Positions 39,865 to 50,514 are shown, counted from the stretch's first letter. The stretch is DNA of 64,000 bases from Lysobacter sp. S4-A87 (GCF_022637455.1 NZ_CP093341.1:2604001-2668000); one strand, 5' to 3'. A program made the numbers and translations. Notes: generated from the sequence alone by a model not told the origin.

Positions 39865-40791
39865 CTAGCGTTGTGCGTGCGGCCGCATGATGGCCGCACG
39901 CAGTTTCCGAGCCTCGGCCCGGTCGGAGTACACCAGTCCTCCCGCGCCGCGTTCGATCCCTAGCGCCGAATAGGCGGTTTCCAGCGAAGGAAACTCGCGT
40001 GACTGCGCGTAACGCTTGTAAGCCGGCAGGAACACCGCCGCGCCGGCAAGCTCGTCCAGCTTCGCCATGAACGCTTCGGGCGCGACCTCGCCGGTGCCGC
40101 GCAGGCAGCAGCGCGAGTACTTCGACAGCACCTGGTCCAGGCTGCTGTGGTGCTCGCGCCGCAGCGCCAGGTCCACCTCCAGCCAGAACGCCGCGCCGGC
40201 CCAGTACACCCGCATCGTTCCGCGCCGGCCGAGCCCGTCCAGCGGCATGCCGCTGTGCTCGCGCTGGCCGCGGCTGAAGCCGGCATCGAGCTCCCGCCAC
40301 GCCGCCTCCGGCGCCAGCAGGCCAGCGCGGGCGCGCAGGACGTTCTGGTAGTAGCTGGCCAGGCCCTCGGCCAGCCAGCGCCCTTCGCGGCCGAGATAGG
40401 GATGGAACAGGTGCGACAGCTCGTGCACCGCGGTCCAGTCGGCGCGCAGCTGCGCCAGGTCGGCATCGCGGCGCACGAACAGCAGCACCGATACGTCGTC
40501 GCCGCGCTGGGTCTGGCCCCAGGGCACCGGGCTCTCGTCGTCGCTGTCGATCTGGGTGATGCGGACAGTGGCGTCGGCGAGCGGATAGCGACCGAAGGCG
40601 GTCAGCGTCGCCCCGGCGGCCTCGGCCAGCCAGCGCTGCAGTTCGTCGATCCGCACCGGATCGGTGGTCTCGACCACCTCGACGTGCAGCGAGTTGCCGC
40701 CGGCGCTGAGCACGCGCTGGCTCGGCGCGCTGTCACCGGCCTTCGCCGGGACCGCCGCGAGGAGTGCCAGCAACAGCAATCTGGATTGCAC
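39865..40791 (-). CDS. Secreted HExxH zinc metallopeptidase (gluzincin/M61-like)
   Basis: A 308-residue exported protein. Starting at GTG 40791 gives a short signal peptide (SRLLLLALLAAVPAKAG); an in-frame TTG at 40836 is unlikely. The zinc site is VHELSHLFHPYLG (HExxH) with the third ligand Glu in WLAEGLASYYQN about 18 residues later, the gluzincin layout of M1/M61 and peptidase-MA families. The rest, including WTAVHEL and RVYWAGAAFWLEVDLALR, resembles small M61-related proteins. Substrate unknown. The stop is 7 nt from the convergent UPF0114 stop, and its start faces uvrD. Confidence 0.8.
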   Translation of the reverse strand: MQSRLLLLALLAAVPAKAGDSAPSQRVLSAGGNSLHVEVVETTDPVRIDELQRWLAEAAGATLTAFGRYPLADATVRITQIDSDDESPVPWGQTQRGDDVSVLLFVRRDADLAQLRADWTAVHELSHLFHPYLGREGRWLAEGLASYYQNVLRARAGLLAPEAAWRELDAGFSRGQREHSGMPLDGLGRRGTMRVYWAGAAFWLEVDLALRREHHSSLDQVLSKYSRCCLRGTGEVAPEAFMAKLDELAGAAVFLPAYKRYAQSREFPSLETAYSALGIERGAGGLVYSDRAEARKLRAAIMRPHAQR

Positions 40792-40831
40792 GGCGCGACG
40801 CTCCGGGCGGGGGAGGGGGTGACGGCCCCGG

Positions 40832-40837
40832 TACAAT
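40832..40837 (+). promoter_or_regulatory. Candidate -10 box for uvrD
   Basis: TACAAT, 6 nt before the uvrD ATG at 40844. No ribosome site can fit between them, so a leaderless transcript is likely. Confidence 0.5.
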
Positions 40838-40843
40838 ACCCGG

Positions 40844-43039
<2,196 letters not shown>

Positions 43040-43087
43040 GGTCGCGGCGTGCCGTCCGGGCGCGCCGGCCGGGCGCAGCGCCGGACA

Positions 43088-43792
43088 TCAGTGCCGGCCG
43101 GGGCCTTCGATGCGCTTGCCCCAGTCTTCGACCTCCGCGCGCTGCAGCCGCGTTTCCAGCAGCTTGCGCCAGGACGGCACCAGCGGCAGGTCCAGCGCCG
43201 GGTGCAATTGCGCCGGATCGAGCTGGCGCTCGAACAGCAGCGTGCCCAGGCGCCGCAGCGACCACTGCGGATGCGGCCGCGCCTCCAGCGCCATGGCGTC
43301 ACCGGCGCGCACCGCGCCGGGCTCCAGCACGCGGTAGTACCAGCCGGTGCGGCCGGTGGCCTGCACGCGCCGCGCCAGGTCGGCGACTGCGAAGCGATCG
43401 TTGAGCTTCCAGCACGGCTGCCGGCCCTGACTGACTTCCAGCAGCGCCGTGCCGATGCGGAAGCGGTCGCCCAGACAGACCTCGTCTTCGGTCAGGCCCT
43501 GGCTGCTGAGGTTCTCACCAAATGCGCCTGCGGCCTTGAGGAGATCGAGATCGCCCAGGTCTTCGCGCCAGCGCGCGTAGTGATCGAACGGGTAGTGGTG
43601 CACCGCCTTGTCCGGGCCGCCATGGACGCGCAGGTCGCCCTGTTCGTCGCCGACCAGGCCAAGCGTTTCGATCCGGACCACGCCATCCGCCGGTCGCTTG
43701 TCGATGGCGCTGACGCTGCCGGGCCGCGTGTAGGGCCGTGCCCGGCCGAGCAGGACGGCATCGATGGAGATCGGGCGTGACGGGTCGCGCAT
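43088..43792 (-). CDS. MOSC domain protein (YiiM-like)
   Basis: A 234-residue MOSC-domain protein related to YiiM, which reduces N-hydroxylated substrates with molybdenum cofactor. GLVGDEQGDLRVHGGPDKAV and HHYPFDHYARW begin the domain. FGENLSSQGLTEDEVCLGD and the cofactor Cys in VSQGRQPCWKLNDRF follow, and a three-helix tail ends RLQRAEVEDWGKRIEG. TACATT lies 6 nt before the ATG. Convergent with uvrD, whose stop is 48 nt away. Confidence 0.9.
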   Translation of the reverse strand: MRDPSRPISIDAVLLGRARPYTRPGSVSAIDKRPADGVVRIETLGLVGDEQGDLRVHGGPDKAVHHYPFDHYARWREDLGDLDLLKAAGAFGENLSSQGLTEDEVCLGDRFRIGTALLEVSQGRQPCWKLNDRFAVADLARRVQATGRTGWYYRVLEPGAVRAGDAMALEARPHPQWSLRRLGTLLFERQLDPAQLHPALDLPLVPSWRKLLETRLQRAEVEDWGKRIEGPGRH

Positions 43793-43798
43793 GGGGTG

Positions 43799-43804
43799 AA
43801 TGTA
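43799..43804 (-). promoter_or_regulatory. Candidate -10 box for the MOSC gene
   Basis: TACATT on the minus strand, 6 nt before the ATG at 43792; leaderless geometry. Confidence 0.35.
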
Positions 43805-43824
43805 CCTCCCTCAGGCCGCCACGC

Positions 43825-44565
43825 TCACAGGGCGTCGTGGAAGATCACCCCCAGCGTGTGTCGCCGGCCAGAATGGATGCGGCTGACGCCGTGGCGCATC
43901 CGCACGCGGTAGCTGCCGCGCGCGCCCGTGACCGGCCGCTCCCGCACCGCGAAAACCACGCCATCGCCCTGCTGCAACGGCACCACTTCGGCGCGCGACT
44001 GCATGCGCGGACGCTGCTCGGTCAGCACCAGCTCGCCGCCTTCGAAGTCGCGGTGCGGTTGCGACAGCAGCACCACCAGTTGCAACGGGAACAGGTGTTC
44101 GCCGTAGACGTCCTGGTGCAGGCAGTTGTAGTCGCCCTTGTCGTAGCGCAGCAGCAGCGGCGTCGGCCGGGTCTGGCCGGCCTCGTGGCAGCGGTCGATG
44201 AAGCGCGCATGCTCGTCGGGGTAGCGCGCGTTGATCGCCATGGCCTCGTTCCAGCGATTGGCGATTGCGACCAGATGCGGGTAGATCGCGGTTCGCAGTG
44301 CCGCCACCGTTGCCGGCAATGGATAGGAGAAGTAGCGGTACTCGCCGCGCCCGAAACCGTGCCGGGCCATCGTTACCGTGCTGCGGAAGCCGCCGGGGTG
44401 GTCGTACAGGCCTGCGATCGCGTCGCAATCGGCCTGGTCGAGCAGCGCCGGTATGCGGGCACAGCCATGGGCATCGAGTTGCGCACGGATACCGGGCCAG
44501 TCGACCCAGTCGATGCGCTGCGCCAGGCCGTCGCCGTTCCAGCGTTGTTGCAGCACCGCGTTCAT
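43825..44565 (-). CDS. 2-oxoglutarate/Fe(II)-dependent oxygenase
   Basis: A 246-residue Fe(II)/2OG oxygenase of the prolyl-hydroxylase-like group. The HxD iron ligands are in NCLHQDVYGEHLFPLQLVVL near residue 150, and the distal His plus 2OG-binding Arg in GVSRIHSGRRHTLGVIFHD at the C-terminus. FEGGELVLTEQRPRMQSRA is the family's middle strand region. The start at ATG 44565 overlaps the stop of a 32-codon ORF by four bases (ATGA). That suggests coupled translation. The substrate is unknown; protein or peptide side chains are possible in this family. Confidence 0.88.
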   Translation of the reverse strand: MNAVLQQRWNGDGLAQRIDWVDWPGIRAQLDAHGCARIPALLDQADCDAIAGLYDHPGGFRSTVTMARHGFGRGEYRYFSYPLPATVAALRTAIYPHLVAIANRWNEAMAINARYPDEHARFIDRCHEAGQTRPTPLLLRYDKGDYNCLHQDVYGEHLFPLQLVVLLSQPHRDFEGGELVLTEQRPRMQSRAEVVPLQQGDGVVFAVRERPVTGARGSYRVRMRHGVSRIHSGRRHTLGVIFHDAL

Positions 44566-44660
44566 GCCTGCGCCCCGAGCGCGGTCGCGCCGGCATGGAG
44601 CAGGTCGTTGTGAAGCCAGTCGTTGTGAAGCAGGTCGTTGCGGAAGGTGGGAGTTTTCAT
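44562..44660 (-). CDS. Candidate 32-residue peptide with NDxLH repeats, coupled to the oxygenase
   Basis: A very short ORF, ATG 44658-44660 to TGA 44562-44564. The encoded peptide begins MKTPTFR, continues as three pentads (NDLLH, NDWLH, NDLLH) and ends with AGATALGAQA. GAGG lies 6-7 nt before the ATG, a normal ribosome site, and the stop overlaps the oxygenase start as ATGA. The 15-bp repeat at the DNA level preserves His and Asp while changing Leu to Trp. It could be a real peptide, an upstream coupling ORF, or a chance reading frame. No homologue is recognised. Confidence 0.4.
   Translation of the reverse strand: MKTPTFRNDLLHNDWLHNDLLHAGATALGAQA
44595..44639 (-). repeat. 15-bp in-frame triple repeat in the short ORF
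   Basis: Three consecutive 15-base units, first unit AACGACCTGCTTCAC, with a few substitutions among copies. Confidence 0.85.
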
Positions 44661-44766
44661 CGCGTGCCTCGTTGACGGGGACGCGAATCAATCTAGGTGG
44701 CATGCCGCCGGGCCGATATCCGGTTCTTGCAAGGCAGGCAGTTGTCGCCGGACAGGTGGCCAGCCT

Positions 44767-44790
44767 GGATCCCGGCATGCACCGGGATGA
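44767..44790. repeat. Palindromic repeat, family 2 (copy 2)
   Basis: ATCCCGG and CCGGGAT around a six-base loop, flanked by TGG and GACAG, in the gap between the GNAT gene and the short ORF. Confidence 0.6.
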
Positions 44791-44798
44791 CAGTGCAG

Positions 44799-45248
44799 TT
44801 ACTTCAGCGCAGTTCCGAAGTGGAATGCCTCGATGCGCAGCCCTTCTCGCAGGTAGAACGCATGCGCATCCTGGCGATGGGTGCCGGAGTCCAGCTGCAG
44901 CCGGGCGCAGCCCAGGCGGCGCGCTTCGGCCTTGAGCCAGTGGAGCATGGCCTTGCCATGGCCGCGGCTGCGGGCGTTGGCGTCGGTGACCAGGTCATCG
45001 ACGTAAACGTGCTTTCCGACCGCCAGCATCTCCATGACCCGCCAGCAGGCGAACGCGCGCGGCGCGCCGCCTTCGTCGAACAGCACCGTCGCCCGGCAGC
45101 CCTCGCCGATCTGGCGCTGCATCTGGGTGACGAAGCGGTCCTCGTCGAACTCGGGGCGAAGCTGCGAGACCAGCGGCCAGATCGCGCGCAGGTCGGTTTC
45201 CGCGGTGAGCGTGCGGATCTGGTGTCCGCGGTCGTGCTGTGTCGTCAT
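44799..45248 (-). CDS. GNAT family N-acetyltransferase
   Basis: A 149-residue acetyl-CoA-dependent acetyltransferase. The acetyl-CoA loop RSRGHGKAMLHWLKAEA (R-x-x-G-x-G/A pattern) lies near residue 95, preceded by the strand VYVDDLVTDANA and followed by RLQLDSGTHRQDAHAFYLREG, the usual C-terminal GNAT features. Length is typical. It starts at ATG 45248, 10 nt after the DUF2782 stop, so the two may be co-transcribed. Substrate unknown. Confidence 0.9.
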   Translation of the reverse strand: MTTQHDRGHQIRTLTAETDLRAIWPLVSQLRPEFDEDRFVTQMQRQIGEGCRATVLFDEGGAPRAFACWRVMEMLAVGKHVYVDDLVTDANARSRGHGKAMLHWLKAEARRLGCARLQLDSGTHRQDAHAFYLREGLRIEAFHFGTALK

Positions 45249-45258
45249 CGTGCCTGGC

Positions 45259-45558
45259 TTACCAGCTGAAGAGTTTGTACTGCACCGGCGAGATCGGGCC
45301 CTCGCCCTTGCTGCTGTCGAGGATGCCGTCGCCGTTGCTGTCGGTCAGGTAATAGACCGGGCCGCGGGCCGGGGTGATCTTCACCACGCGCAGCTGGCCG
45401 GCGACGTGGTACTCCTCGATGACATCGCCGCCTTCGATCGTGCGCGTACGCACTTCGGCGCCCTGCAGGCCGGCGGTCGGGTCGTCGCCTGCGCCCATGG
45501 TCGCGCAGGCCGTCAGGGTCAGCGGCAGCAGCACGAGGGCGAGCAGGTGGTTGCGCAT
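45259..45558 (-). CDS. DUF2782 lipoprotein
   Basis: A 99-residue lipoprotein with signal peptide MRNHLLALVLLPLTLTAC ending in the lipobox Cys near residue 18. The mature part carries a DUF2782 domain: EVRTRTIEGGDVIEEYHVAG, MVKITP-like RVVKITPARGPVYYLTDSNG and the C-terminal YKLFSW. ATG 45558 has GGAG six bases upstream and TATCCT around 45593-45598. It is divergent from polA, the arrangement usual in this family of bacteria. The long minus frame above it is antisense to polA and rejected. Confidence 0.88.
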   Translation of the reverse strand: MRNHLLALVLLPLTLTACATMGAGDDPTAGLQGAEVRTRTIEGGDVIEEYHVAGQLRVVKITPARGPVYYLTDSNGDGILDSSKGEGPISPVQYKLFSW

Positions 45559-45659
45559 GGCGGTCTCCAGTCCGGTGGGGGTCGCAGCCCACAGGATACG
45601 CGCTCGCGCTGAAGCGGCGGTGATGGACAGGTGGCCATGTCGCCGTGCAGGCGACCCCG

Positions 45660-45665
45660 TAGAAT
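45660..45665 (+). promoter_or_regulatory. Candidate -10 box for polA
   Basis: TAGAAT, 7 nt before the polA ATG. Same box and nearly the same spacing as before the gamma-carbonic anhydrase gene. Confidence 0.45.
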
Positions 45666-45672
45666 CGGCCGA

Positions 45673-48450
45673 ATGAACCAGCCCGCCCCCCGCCTCGTCC
45701 TGATCGATGGCTCCAGCTATCTGTACCGCGCCTTCCATGCGCTGCCACCGCTGACCAACGACGCGGGTGAACCGACCGGCGCATTGTTCGGCGTGGTCAA
45801 CATGCTGCGGGCGACGCTGAAGGAACAGCCGACCTACGTCGCCTTCGTGGTCGACGCGCCCGGCCCGACATTCCGCGATGAGCTGTACCCGCAGTACAAG
45901 GCCAACCGCCCGCCGATGCCCGACGACCTGCGCGCCCAGGTGCAGCCGATGTGCGACATCGTCGAGGCGCTGGGCATCACCATCCTGCGCATCCCCGGCG
46001 TCGAAGCCGACGACGTGATCGGCACGCTGGCGCTGCGCGCGGCCGAGCAGGGCATCGACGTCACCATCTCCACCGGCGACAAGGATTTCGCCCAGCTGGT
46101 GCGCCCGGGCATCGCCCTGGTCAACACCATGAGCGGCAGCCGCCTGGATTCGGAGGCCACCGTGATCGACAAGTTCGGCGTGCGCCCGGACCAGATCATC
46201 GACCTGCTGGCGCTGATGGGCGACACCGTCGACAACATTCCCGGCGTCGACAAGTGCGGCCCGAAGACCGCGGCCAAGTGGCTGGGCGAGTACGGCACGC
46301 TGGATTCGGTCATCGCCCATGCCGACCAGATCAAGGGCAAGATCGGCGAGAACCTGCGCGCCGCATTGCCGCGGCTGCCGCTGAATCGCACGCTGACCAC
46401 CATCCGCACCGACCTGGAACTGGAGCGCGCGCCGACCGGGCTGTCGCTGCGCGCGCCCCACGCCGACGACCTGCGCGTGATGTACGCGCGCTACGGCTTC
46501 AAGCAGGCGCTCAAGGAACTCGAAGGCGCCAGCGGCGCCAGCGATGACGGCGATGCGCGTGGCGCCGGCGTGCGCAACACCGCCGCCGGCTACGCGCGAT
46601 CGGCGACGGCGGCAGAAGCACCGCATCCCGATCTCGGCATTCCGGGCGAGTACGAAACGATCCTGACCAGCGACCAGCTCGACGCATGGATCACGCGCCT
46701 GCGCGAGGCCGACGAGTTCGCCTTCGACACCGAGACCGATTCGCTCGATCCGATGCAGGCGCGCCTGGTCGGCCTGAGCTTTGCCGTGGAGGCGGGTCGT
46801 GCCGCCTACCTGCCGCTGGGCCACGACTATCCGGGCGCGCCGCCGCAACTGGACCGCACCGGAGCGCTGACTGCACTGGCGCCGCTGTTCGCCGACGCGG
46901 GCAAGAAGAAACTCGGCCAGCACGGCAAGTACGACCTGCATGTCCTGCGCCGCAACGGCATCGAGGTCGCCGGCTATGCCGATGACACGATGCTCGAAAG
47001 CTTCGTCTACAACGCCACGGCGACCCGCCACGACATGGACTCGCTGGCCAAGCGCTACCTGGGCTACGACACCATCAAGTACGAGCAGGTCGCGGGCAAG
47101 GGTGCCAAAGCGATCCCGTTCTCGCAGGTCGCGCTCGACGACGCCACGCGTTACGCCGCCGAAGACGCCGACGTGACCCTGCGCCTGCATCGCGCGCTGG
47201 CGCCGAAACTGGCGGCCGAGGCGGGGCTGGAGCGTGTCTATCGCGACATCGAGATGCCGCTGGTGCCGGTGCTGGCGCGGATCGAGGCCAACGGCGTGAT
47301 GATCGACGGCGACGAACTGCGCCGGCAGTCGGCCGACCTCGGCCGGCGCATGCTGGCCGCGCAGCAGAAAGCGACCGAGATGGCCGGCCGCAGCTTCAAC
47401 CTCGACTCGCCGAAGCAGCTGGGCCAGCTGCTGTTCGACGAACTCAAGCTGCCGGCCCTGGTGAAGACGCCATCGGGCGCGCCTTCGACCAACGAGGAAG
47501 CGCTGGAAGCGATCGCCGAGCAGCACGAGCTGCCGCGCGTCATCCTCGAATACCGCGGTTTGGCCAAGCTGCGCAGCACCTACACCGACAAACTGCCGGA
47601 GATGGTCAACCGCGACACCGGCCGCGTCCACACCAGTTACCACCAGGCCGGTGCGGCCACCGGACGGCTCGCATCGAGCGATCCGAACCTGCAGAACATC
47701 CCGATCCGCACCGACGACGGTCGCCGCATCCGCCAGGCATTCGTCGCGCCACCCGGTCGGCGGATCGTCGCCTGCGACTACTCGCAGATCGAGTTGCGGA
47801 TCATGGCGCACCTGTCGGAGGACGCCGGCCTGTTGCGCGCGTTCGAGTCCGGCGCCGACATCCACCGTGCCACCGCCGCTGAAGTGTTCGGCAAGGCGAT
47901 GGAGGACGTCAGCGGCAACGAGCGCCGCGCCGCCAAGGCGATCAACTTCGGCCTGATGTACGGCATGGGCGCATTCGGCCTGGCGCGCCAGCTCAGCATC
48001 GCCCGCGGCGAGGCGCAGGACTACATTGCGCTCTACTTCAGTCGCTACCCCGGCGTGCGCGATTTCATGGAGCGCACCCGCCAGCAGGCGCGCGAGCAGG
48101 GCTATGTCGAGACCGTGTTCGGCCGGCGCCTGTATCTGGAGAACATCCAGGCACGAAACCAGGGGCTGCGCGCAGGCGCCGAGCGCGCCGCGATCAACGC
48201 ACCGATGCAGGGCACCGCGGCCGACATCATCAAGCGGGCGATGATCACCATCGATGCCTGGCTGGCCGGGCAGGGCGCCCGCGCCCTGATGGTCCTGCAG
48301 GTCCACGACGAACTGGTCTTCGAGGTGGAGGAGGGTTTCGTCGACACGTTGCTGACCGAAGTAGGCTCGCGGATGTCCGGCGCGGCCCAGCTGCGGGTTC
48401 CCCTGGTGGTCGACAGCGGGGTCGGGGCCAACTGGGACGAGGCGCACTAG
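45673..48450 (+). CDS. polA: DNA polymerase I
   Basis: Repair and Okazaki-fragment polymerase. The 925-residue protein has the 5'-3' exonuclease domain (residues 1-290, with LIDGSSYLYRAFHAL and the acidic GVEADDVIGTLA and STGDKDFAQLV), a 3'-5' exonuclease domain near 325-515 with the intact DxE motif FDTETDSLD (proofreading probably active), and the family A polymerase with DYSQIELRIMAHLSED, KAINFGLMYGMGAFGL and VHDELVFEV. Length is typical. A DUF2782 gene is divergent on its left, and a candidate sRNA lies downstream, as spf does in enterobacteria. Confidence 0.98.
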   Translation: MNQPAPRLVLIDGSSYLYRAFHALPPLTNDAGEPTGALFGVVNMLRATLKEQPTYVAFVVDAPGPTFRDELYPQYKANRPPMPDDLRAQVQPMCDIVEALGITILRIPGVEADDVIGTLALRAAEQGIDVTISTGDKDFAQLVRPGIALVNTMSGSRLDSEATVIDKFGVRPDQIIDLLALMGDTVDNIPGVDKCGPKTAAKWLGEYGTLDSVIAHADQIKGKIGENLRAALPRLPLNRTLTTIRTDLELERAPTGLSLRAPHADDLRVMYARYGFKQALKELEGASGASDDGDARGAGVRNTAAGYARSATAAEAPHPDLGIPGEYETILTSDQLDAWITRLREADEFAFDTETDSLDPMQARLVGLSFAVEAGRAAYLPLGHDYPGAPPQLDRTGALTALAPLFADAGKKKLGQHGKYDLHVLRRNGIEVAGYADDTMLESFVYNATATRHDMDSLAKRYLGYDTIKYEQVAGKGAKAIPFSQVALDDATRYAAEDADVTLRLHRALAPKLAAEAGLERVYRDIEMPLVPVLARIEANGVMIDGDELRRQSADLGRRMLAAQQKATEMAGRSFNLDSPKQLGQLLFDELKLPALVKTPSGAPSTNEEALEAIAEQHELPRVILEYRGLAKLRSTYTDKLPEMVNRDTGRVHTSYHQAGAATGRLASSDPNLQNIPIRTDDGRRIRQAFVAPPGRRIVACDYSQIELRIMAHLSEDAGLLRAFESGADIHRATAAEVFGKAMEDVSGNERRAAKAINFGLMYGMGAFGLARQLSIARGEAQDYIALYFSRYPGVRDFMERTRQQAREQGYVETVFGRRLYLENIQARNQGLRAGAERAAINAPMQGTAADIIKRAMITIDAWLAGQGARALMVLQVHDELVFEVEEGFVDTLLTEVGSRMSGAAQLRVPLVVDSGVGANWDEAH

Positions 48451-48664
48451 GGCCCTTCCCGAACGGCTCCAGCCGACGAGCGGAGCGCCCGCGACCCCTT
48501 CCTGGCGGGATCGGGCTCCCGGCGAGTTTCATGCCATCGCATTCAGTGTTTTGCTGAACGGGAAAAGCGCTGGGGTAACCGTTTTCCCAGAATGAATCCG
48601 TCCTGAATCCAACGGATTGTTAACCCCAATCTTCACGAACCATCCATGTACGGAATGGTCATAT
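48451..48664. other. Gene-free stretch after polA
   Basis: Part of the only gap above 300 bp. No ORF with coding character is seen. Near 48540-48592 the bases thin out in GC (TTTTGCTGAACGGG, GTTTTCCCAGAATGAATCC). It probably contains the promoter of the candidate sRNA, but no confident -35/-10 pair is seen; CATATA at 48660-48665 is the best -10-like stretch. Confidence 0.5.
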
Positions 48665-48792
48665 AGGTCGCGACAGGTGCAACGCCTGTCGTAGATCTCT
48701 CCCTCCCCTGGAGTGATCCCCCGGAGCGAAGACCCCTCCCCAGGTCCCGCTCCACCAGCCCCGCCGGCCCCCCCTGCCTGCGGGGCTTTTTA
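48665..48792 (+). ncRNA. Candidate small RNA downstream of polA
   Basis: A non-coding candidate of about 125 nt; the 5' end is approximate. A 7-bp hairpin CGACAGG-TGCAACG-CCTGTCG (48671-48691) is followed by C-rich single-stranded sequence (CTCTCCCTCCCCTGG, GACCCCTCCCC) and a Rho-independent terminator at 48757-48792. The place just after polA is the locus of Spot 42 in enterobacteria and of ErsA beside polA in Pseudomonas. The C-rich tracts could pair with ribosome-binding sites. No sequence match to either RNA is claimed. Confidence 0.5.
48757..48792 (+). terminator. Rho-independent terminator of the candidate sRNA
   Basis: Stem AGCCCCGC/GCGGGGCT (8 bp) with a 15-base loop, followed by TTTTT at 48787-48791. 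Confidence 0.8.
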
Positions 48793-48937
48793 TTGCCTGC
48801 GCTTTTTGCGCAGGGCAAAAAAACCCCAACGTTTGCTGCGCAAACCTTGGGCCCCGCTATGTGCTTCCGATCCTTGGCGGCTGCCGCCGCGCCCCCTTAC
48901 CAAGCGGGCTGATGACTCCAGATGGGTTTCGTCGCCG

Positions 48938-48963
48938 TCATCCCGGCGAACGCCGGGATCCAT
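48938..48963. repeat. Palindromic repeat, family 2 (copy 3)
   Basis: ATCCCGGCG-AA-CGCCGGGAT, a 9-bp perfect stem, 55 nt before the DUF421 gene. Confidence 0.7.
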
Positions 48964-49016
48964 CTTGATCTTGGGCGTGGTGCACAATCGCCGCGAACCT
49001 CGCGCTGGAGCGCCGC

Positions 49017-49508
49017 ATGTTCGAGCTGTCGATGCCGTGGTGGGAGTTCGTCTTTCGTGCGGTCGTGGTCTACGTGGTGCTGCTGGCGATGATCCGCATG
49101 TCGGGCAAGCGCACGATGGGGCAGTTCACTGCGTTCGACATGCTGCTGATCGTGCTGCTCGGCAATGCCGTGCAGAACGCGCTGCTCGGCAAGGACACGT
49201 CGATGACCGGTGGGCTGCTGCTCGCGGCCACGCTGATCATCCTCAACTGGCTGGTCGGTTTCGTCACCTCGCGCAGCAAGACCGCCGAACGCATCCTCGA
49301 GGGCGAACCGGTGGTGCTGGCGCGCAACGGCCACGTCTATCGCGACGTGCTCAGGCGCGAACTCGTCAGTCGCGACGATCTCGCCAAGGCCATGCGCGAG
49401 GCCGGATGCAGCGACATCGAGCACGTAAGGCTGGCACTGCTGGAAACCGACGGCCACATCACGATCATGTCGGCCAACCCGGAAAACGGCGACAGCAACG
49501 TCCCCTGA
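49017..49508 (+). CDS. DUF421 (YetF-like) membrane protein
   Basis: A 163-residue protein. Three N-terminal membrane segments (residues about 8-28, 38-55, 60-80) include FRAVVVYVVLLAMIRMSGKR and FDMLLIVLLGNAVQNALLG. A cytoplasmic DUF421 domain follows with EGEPVVLARNGHVYRDVLRRE and the LRRELVSRDDLAKAMREAGC helix. It ends in a short beta segment GHITIMSANP. Function unknown. ATG 49017 has GGAG about 7 nt upstream. A REP-like element lies 18 nt after the stop, between it and convergent hemF. Confidence 0.9.
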   Translation: MFELSMPWWEFVFRAVVVYVVLLAMIRMSGKRTMGQFTAFDMLLIVLLGNAVQNALLGKDTSMTGGLLLAATLIILNWLVGFVTSRSKTAERILEGEPVVLARNGHVYRDVLRRELVSRDDLAKAMREAGCSDIEHVRLALLETDGHITIMSANPENGDSNVP

Positions 49509-49525
49509 AACGCACCCCACCCCAC

Positions 49526-49554
49526 GTAGCCCGGGTAAGCGCAGCGCACCCGGG
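49526..49554. repeat. REP-like palindromic element, family 1 (copy 7)
   Basis: GTAGCCCGGGTAAGCGCAGC...ACCCGGG in the gap between convergent DUF421 and hemF genes. Confidence 0.85.
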
Positions 49555-49587
49555 ACCCGTCAAGCAGGAAGCCCCGTCACACCCCGC

Positions 49588-50514
49588 TCAACCCACCAGT
49601 TCCCTCAGCCAGTCACGCGGCCGCAGGTAATCGGCCAGGCGCGCCTCGGCACTGCCATCTTCCGGCGTGAAGCCGTACTCCCAGCGCACCAGCGGCGGCA
49701 GGCTCATCAGGATCGATTCGGTGCGGCCGCCCGATTGCAGCCCGAACAGCGTGCCGCGGTCGAACACCAGGTTGAACTCGACATAGCGTCCGCGCCGGTA
49801 CAGCTGGAACTGGCGCTCGCGATCGCCATGGGGTGTGTCGCGGCGTCGTTCGACGATCGGCATGTAGGCATCGAGGAAGCCATCGCCGACTGCGCGCATG
49901 TAGGCGAAGTCCTGGTCGGCGTCCTCATGCAGGTCGTCGAAGAACAGGCCGCCGACACCGCGCGTCTCGGCGCGGTGCTTGAGGAAGAAGTACTCGTCGC
50001 ACCAGTGCTTGTGCTTGTCGTAGCGCTGCTGCCCGCCGAACGGTTCGCACAGGTCGCGCGCGGTGCGGTGCCAGTGCAGCACGTCGGCGTCGAACGGATA
50101 GAACGGCGTCAGGTCGAAGCCGCCGCCGAACCACCACGCTACCGTTTCGCCATCGCGGATGGCGCGGAAGTGGCGGACGTTGGCGTGCGTGGTCGGCAGG
50201 TACGGATTGCGCGGATGGAACACCTGCGACACGCCCACCGCGCGCCACGACGCACCGGCAAGCTCCGGTCGCGCGGCCGTGGCCGACGGCGGCAGTTTGG
50301 TTCCGGACACGTCCGAGAAGCCGATGCCGGCCTGTTCGAACACGCCGCCGTCGCGAAGGATGCGGGTGCGTCCGCCACCGCCTTCGGCGCGCTGCCAGAG
50401 GTCCTGGCTGAAGCGCGCGCTGCCGTCCACCGCTTCGACGGCCGCACAGATGCGGTCCTGCAGGCCGGTGAGGTAGTCGCGGACGGCATCGAAGCCGGGG
50501 GCTGGCTCGGTCAT
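49588..50514 (-). CDS. hemF: Oxygen-dependent coproporphyrinogen III oxidase
   Basis: Oxidative decarboxylation of coproporphyrinogen III to protoporphyrinogen IX, needing O2. The 308-residue protein starts at ATG 50514 ([15 protein letters not shown]). Conserved stretches include [35 protein letters not shown] (His), [51 protein letters not shown] and the C-terminal [11 protein letters not shown]. Aerobic haem synthesis is thus supported; hemB is also in this window but unlinked. ATG 50514 is preferred over a frame extending upstream. Confidence 0.97.
   Translation of the reverse strand: MTEPAPGFDAVRDYLTGLQDRICAAVEAVDGSARFSQDLWQRAEGGGGRTRILRDGGVFEQAGIGFSDVSGTKLPPSATAARPELAGASWRAVGVSQVFHPRNPYLPTTHANVRHFRAIRDGETVAWWFGGGFDLTPFYPFDADVLHWHRTARDLCEPFGGQQRYDKHKHWCDEYFFLKHRAETRGVGGLFFDDLHEDADQDFAYMRAVGDGFLDAYMPIVERRRDTPHGDRERQFQLYRRGRYVEFNLVFDRGTLFGLQSGGRTESILMSLPPLVRWEYGFTPEDGSAEARLADYLRPRDWLRELVG

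Noticed and set aside
45259-48447. 1062-codon minus frame covering polA
   Set aside because: Only the last 99 codons (DUF2782) look like protein; the rest is antisense to polA.
48795-48822. Second Rho-independent terminator after the candidate sRNA
   Set aside because: The stem CCTGCGC/GCGCAGG is followed by an A-run on the plus strand, and on the minus strand the T-run precedes the stem, so neither direction has terminator order.
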